Shown piece by piece: positions 5,122-5,417 of a stretch of DNA of 5,417 nt. The stretch comes from Candidatus Woesearchaeota archaeon (lineage in GTDB: Archaea > Nanobdellota > Nanobdellia > Woesearchaeales > WJKV01): assembly GCA_019322855.1 (NCBI GenBank), contig JAHWIA010000064.1, forward strand, positions 1 to 5,417. Reading direction: 5' to 3'. Made by a program: the position numbers and the translations under genes. Within the stretch, counting starts at the first letter, position 1; each line of letters begins with the position of its first letter. Under the pieces are notes generated by a model that saw only the letters and a program-made list of their open reading frames with translations, had not been told where the DNA came from and did not search any database.

Positions 5122-5417
5122 CTGGAAGACCTTTTACAGCAGCTGAAAGAGATACCGCATTTACAAGCAGTGATCTCAAAAAAAGAGGAGCTAGTGGTGA
5201 TTTTGGATACTGACAAGTATCAGGATTTCTATAACAAAGTGAATAAGGTCTTGACAGATGTGAAATTCAGTCTGCACAGTTCAAAAGATGTGGATGAAAT
5301 CAAAAGTGCTTTACGGGCAGGAGAGGTTGTCATGGGTTCTATCAGTTTTGCTTCATTAGAACTGAAACCGTTCAGGCTTGTGAGTTATGACCTGACTTCT
5401 CTTTCTTCCAAACAAAA
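5122..5417 (+). CDS. Unrecognised protein, 3' end outside the window, CTG start likely
   Basis: The frame is open for 98 codons to the window edge. An in-frame TAG at 5113-5115 leaves AGT, AAA and CTG (5122) as the only first codons; the next usual start, GTG at 5170, would discard a good helical segment. Reading CTG as Met gives MEDLLQQLKEIPHLQ. A weak SD-like GAGGGTG lies at 5106-5112. The visible protein alternates charged helices and strands (ELVVILDTDKYQDFYNKVNK; then EVVMGSISFASLELKPFRLV), suggesting a soluble alpha/beta domain. I see no helix-turn-helix, Walker, Cys or nucleotidyltransferase motif in this part. Its promoter carries the dyad shared with the array upstream of L10e, so it could be an autoregulated regulator, with a DNA-binding part in the missing C-terminal half; this is speculation. 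Confidence 0.6.
   Translation, partial: MEDLLQQLKEIPHLQAVISKKEELVVILDTDKYQDFYNKVNKVLTDVKFSLHSSKDVDEIKSALRAGEVVMGSISFASLELKPFRLVSYDLTSLSSKQ

Noticed and set aside
5122..5417. Minimal nucleotidyltransferase assignment for the last gene
   Set aside because: There is no GSxxxG followed by a DxD pair in the visible part, so the label cannot be supported.

Overview
The window is AT-rich and clearly archaeal. It encodes aIF2 gamma, ribosomal protein S6e, a NOG1-type GTPase and ribosomal protein L10e (uL16), and most genes have a TATA-like box about 25 bases before the start codon, as expected for archaeal leaderless transcripts. The Lys/Glu/Ala-rich tails and the small Ile-rich membrane proteins fit a DPANN-type lineage such as Woesearchaeota or Pacearchaeota, but that placement is only an impression and cannot be settled from this sequence alone.

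Layout: (1) 18-1860, minus strand: the S6e gene followed by the aIF2 gamma gene, read as an operon. The gap between them holds a small hairpin and a strong Shine-Dalgarno (SD) sequence that sits before an ATC codon rather than before a normal start. (2) 1861-1948: divergent promoters for S6e (minus) and NOG1 (plus). (3) 1949-2941, plus: NOG1 GTPase. (4) 2941-3038: a 98-base element bounded by perfect 12-base inverted repeats, between convergent genes. (5) 3061-3579, minus: ribosomal protein L10e with a leaderless-type promoter. (6) 3580-3764: three 20-base dyads repeating exactly every 22 bases, then a terminator for the next gene. (7) 3765-4424, minus: Yip1-like membrane protein, divergent from (8) 4489-4968, plus: a four-helix membrane protein of unknown function; one perfectly symmetric TATA box lies between them. 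(9) 4969-5121: terminator, TATA box and another 20-base dyad of the same type, placed over the predicted transcription start of (10) 5122-5417, an unrecognised open gene that runs off the window and seems to begin at CTG.

Four genes belong to translation: S6e in the small subunit, aIF2 gamma delivering initiator tRNA, NOG1 in large-subunit assembly and L10e in the large subunit. The two membrane genes form a separate divergent pair. The most interesting material is non-coding: the tandem dyad array shared between the region upstream of L10e and the promoter of the last gene, and the unusual leader and start of aIF2 gamma, which could make the initiation factor sensitive to its own start-codon selection.
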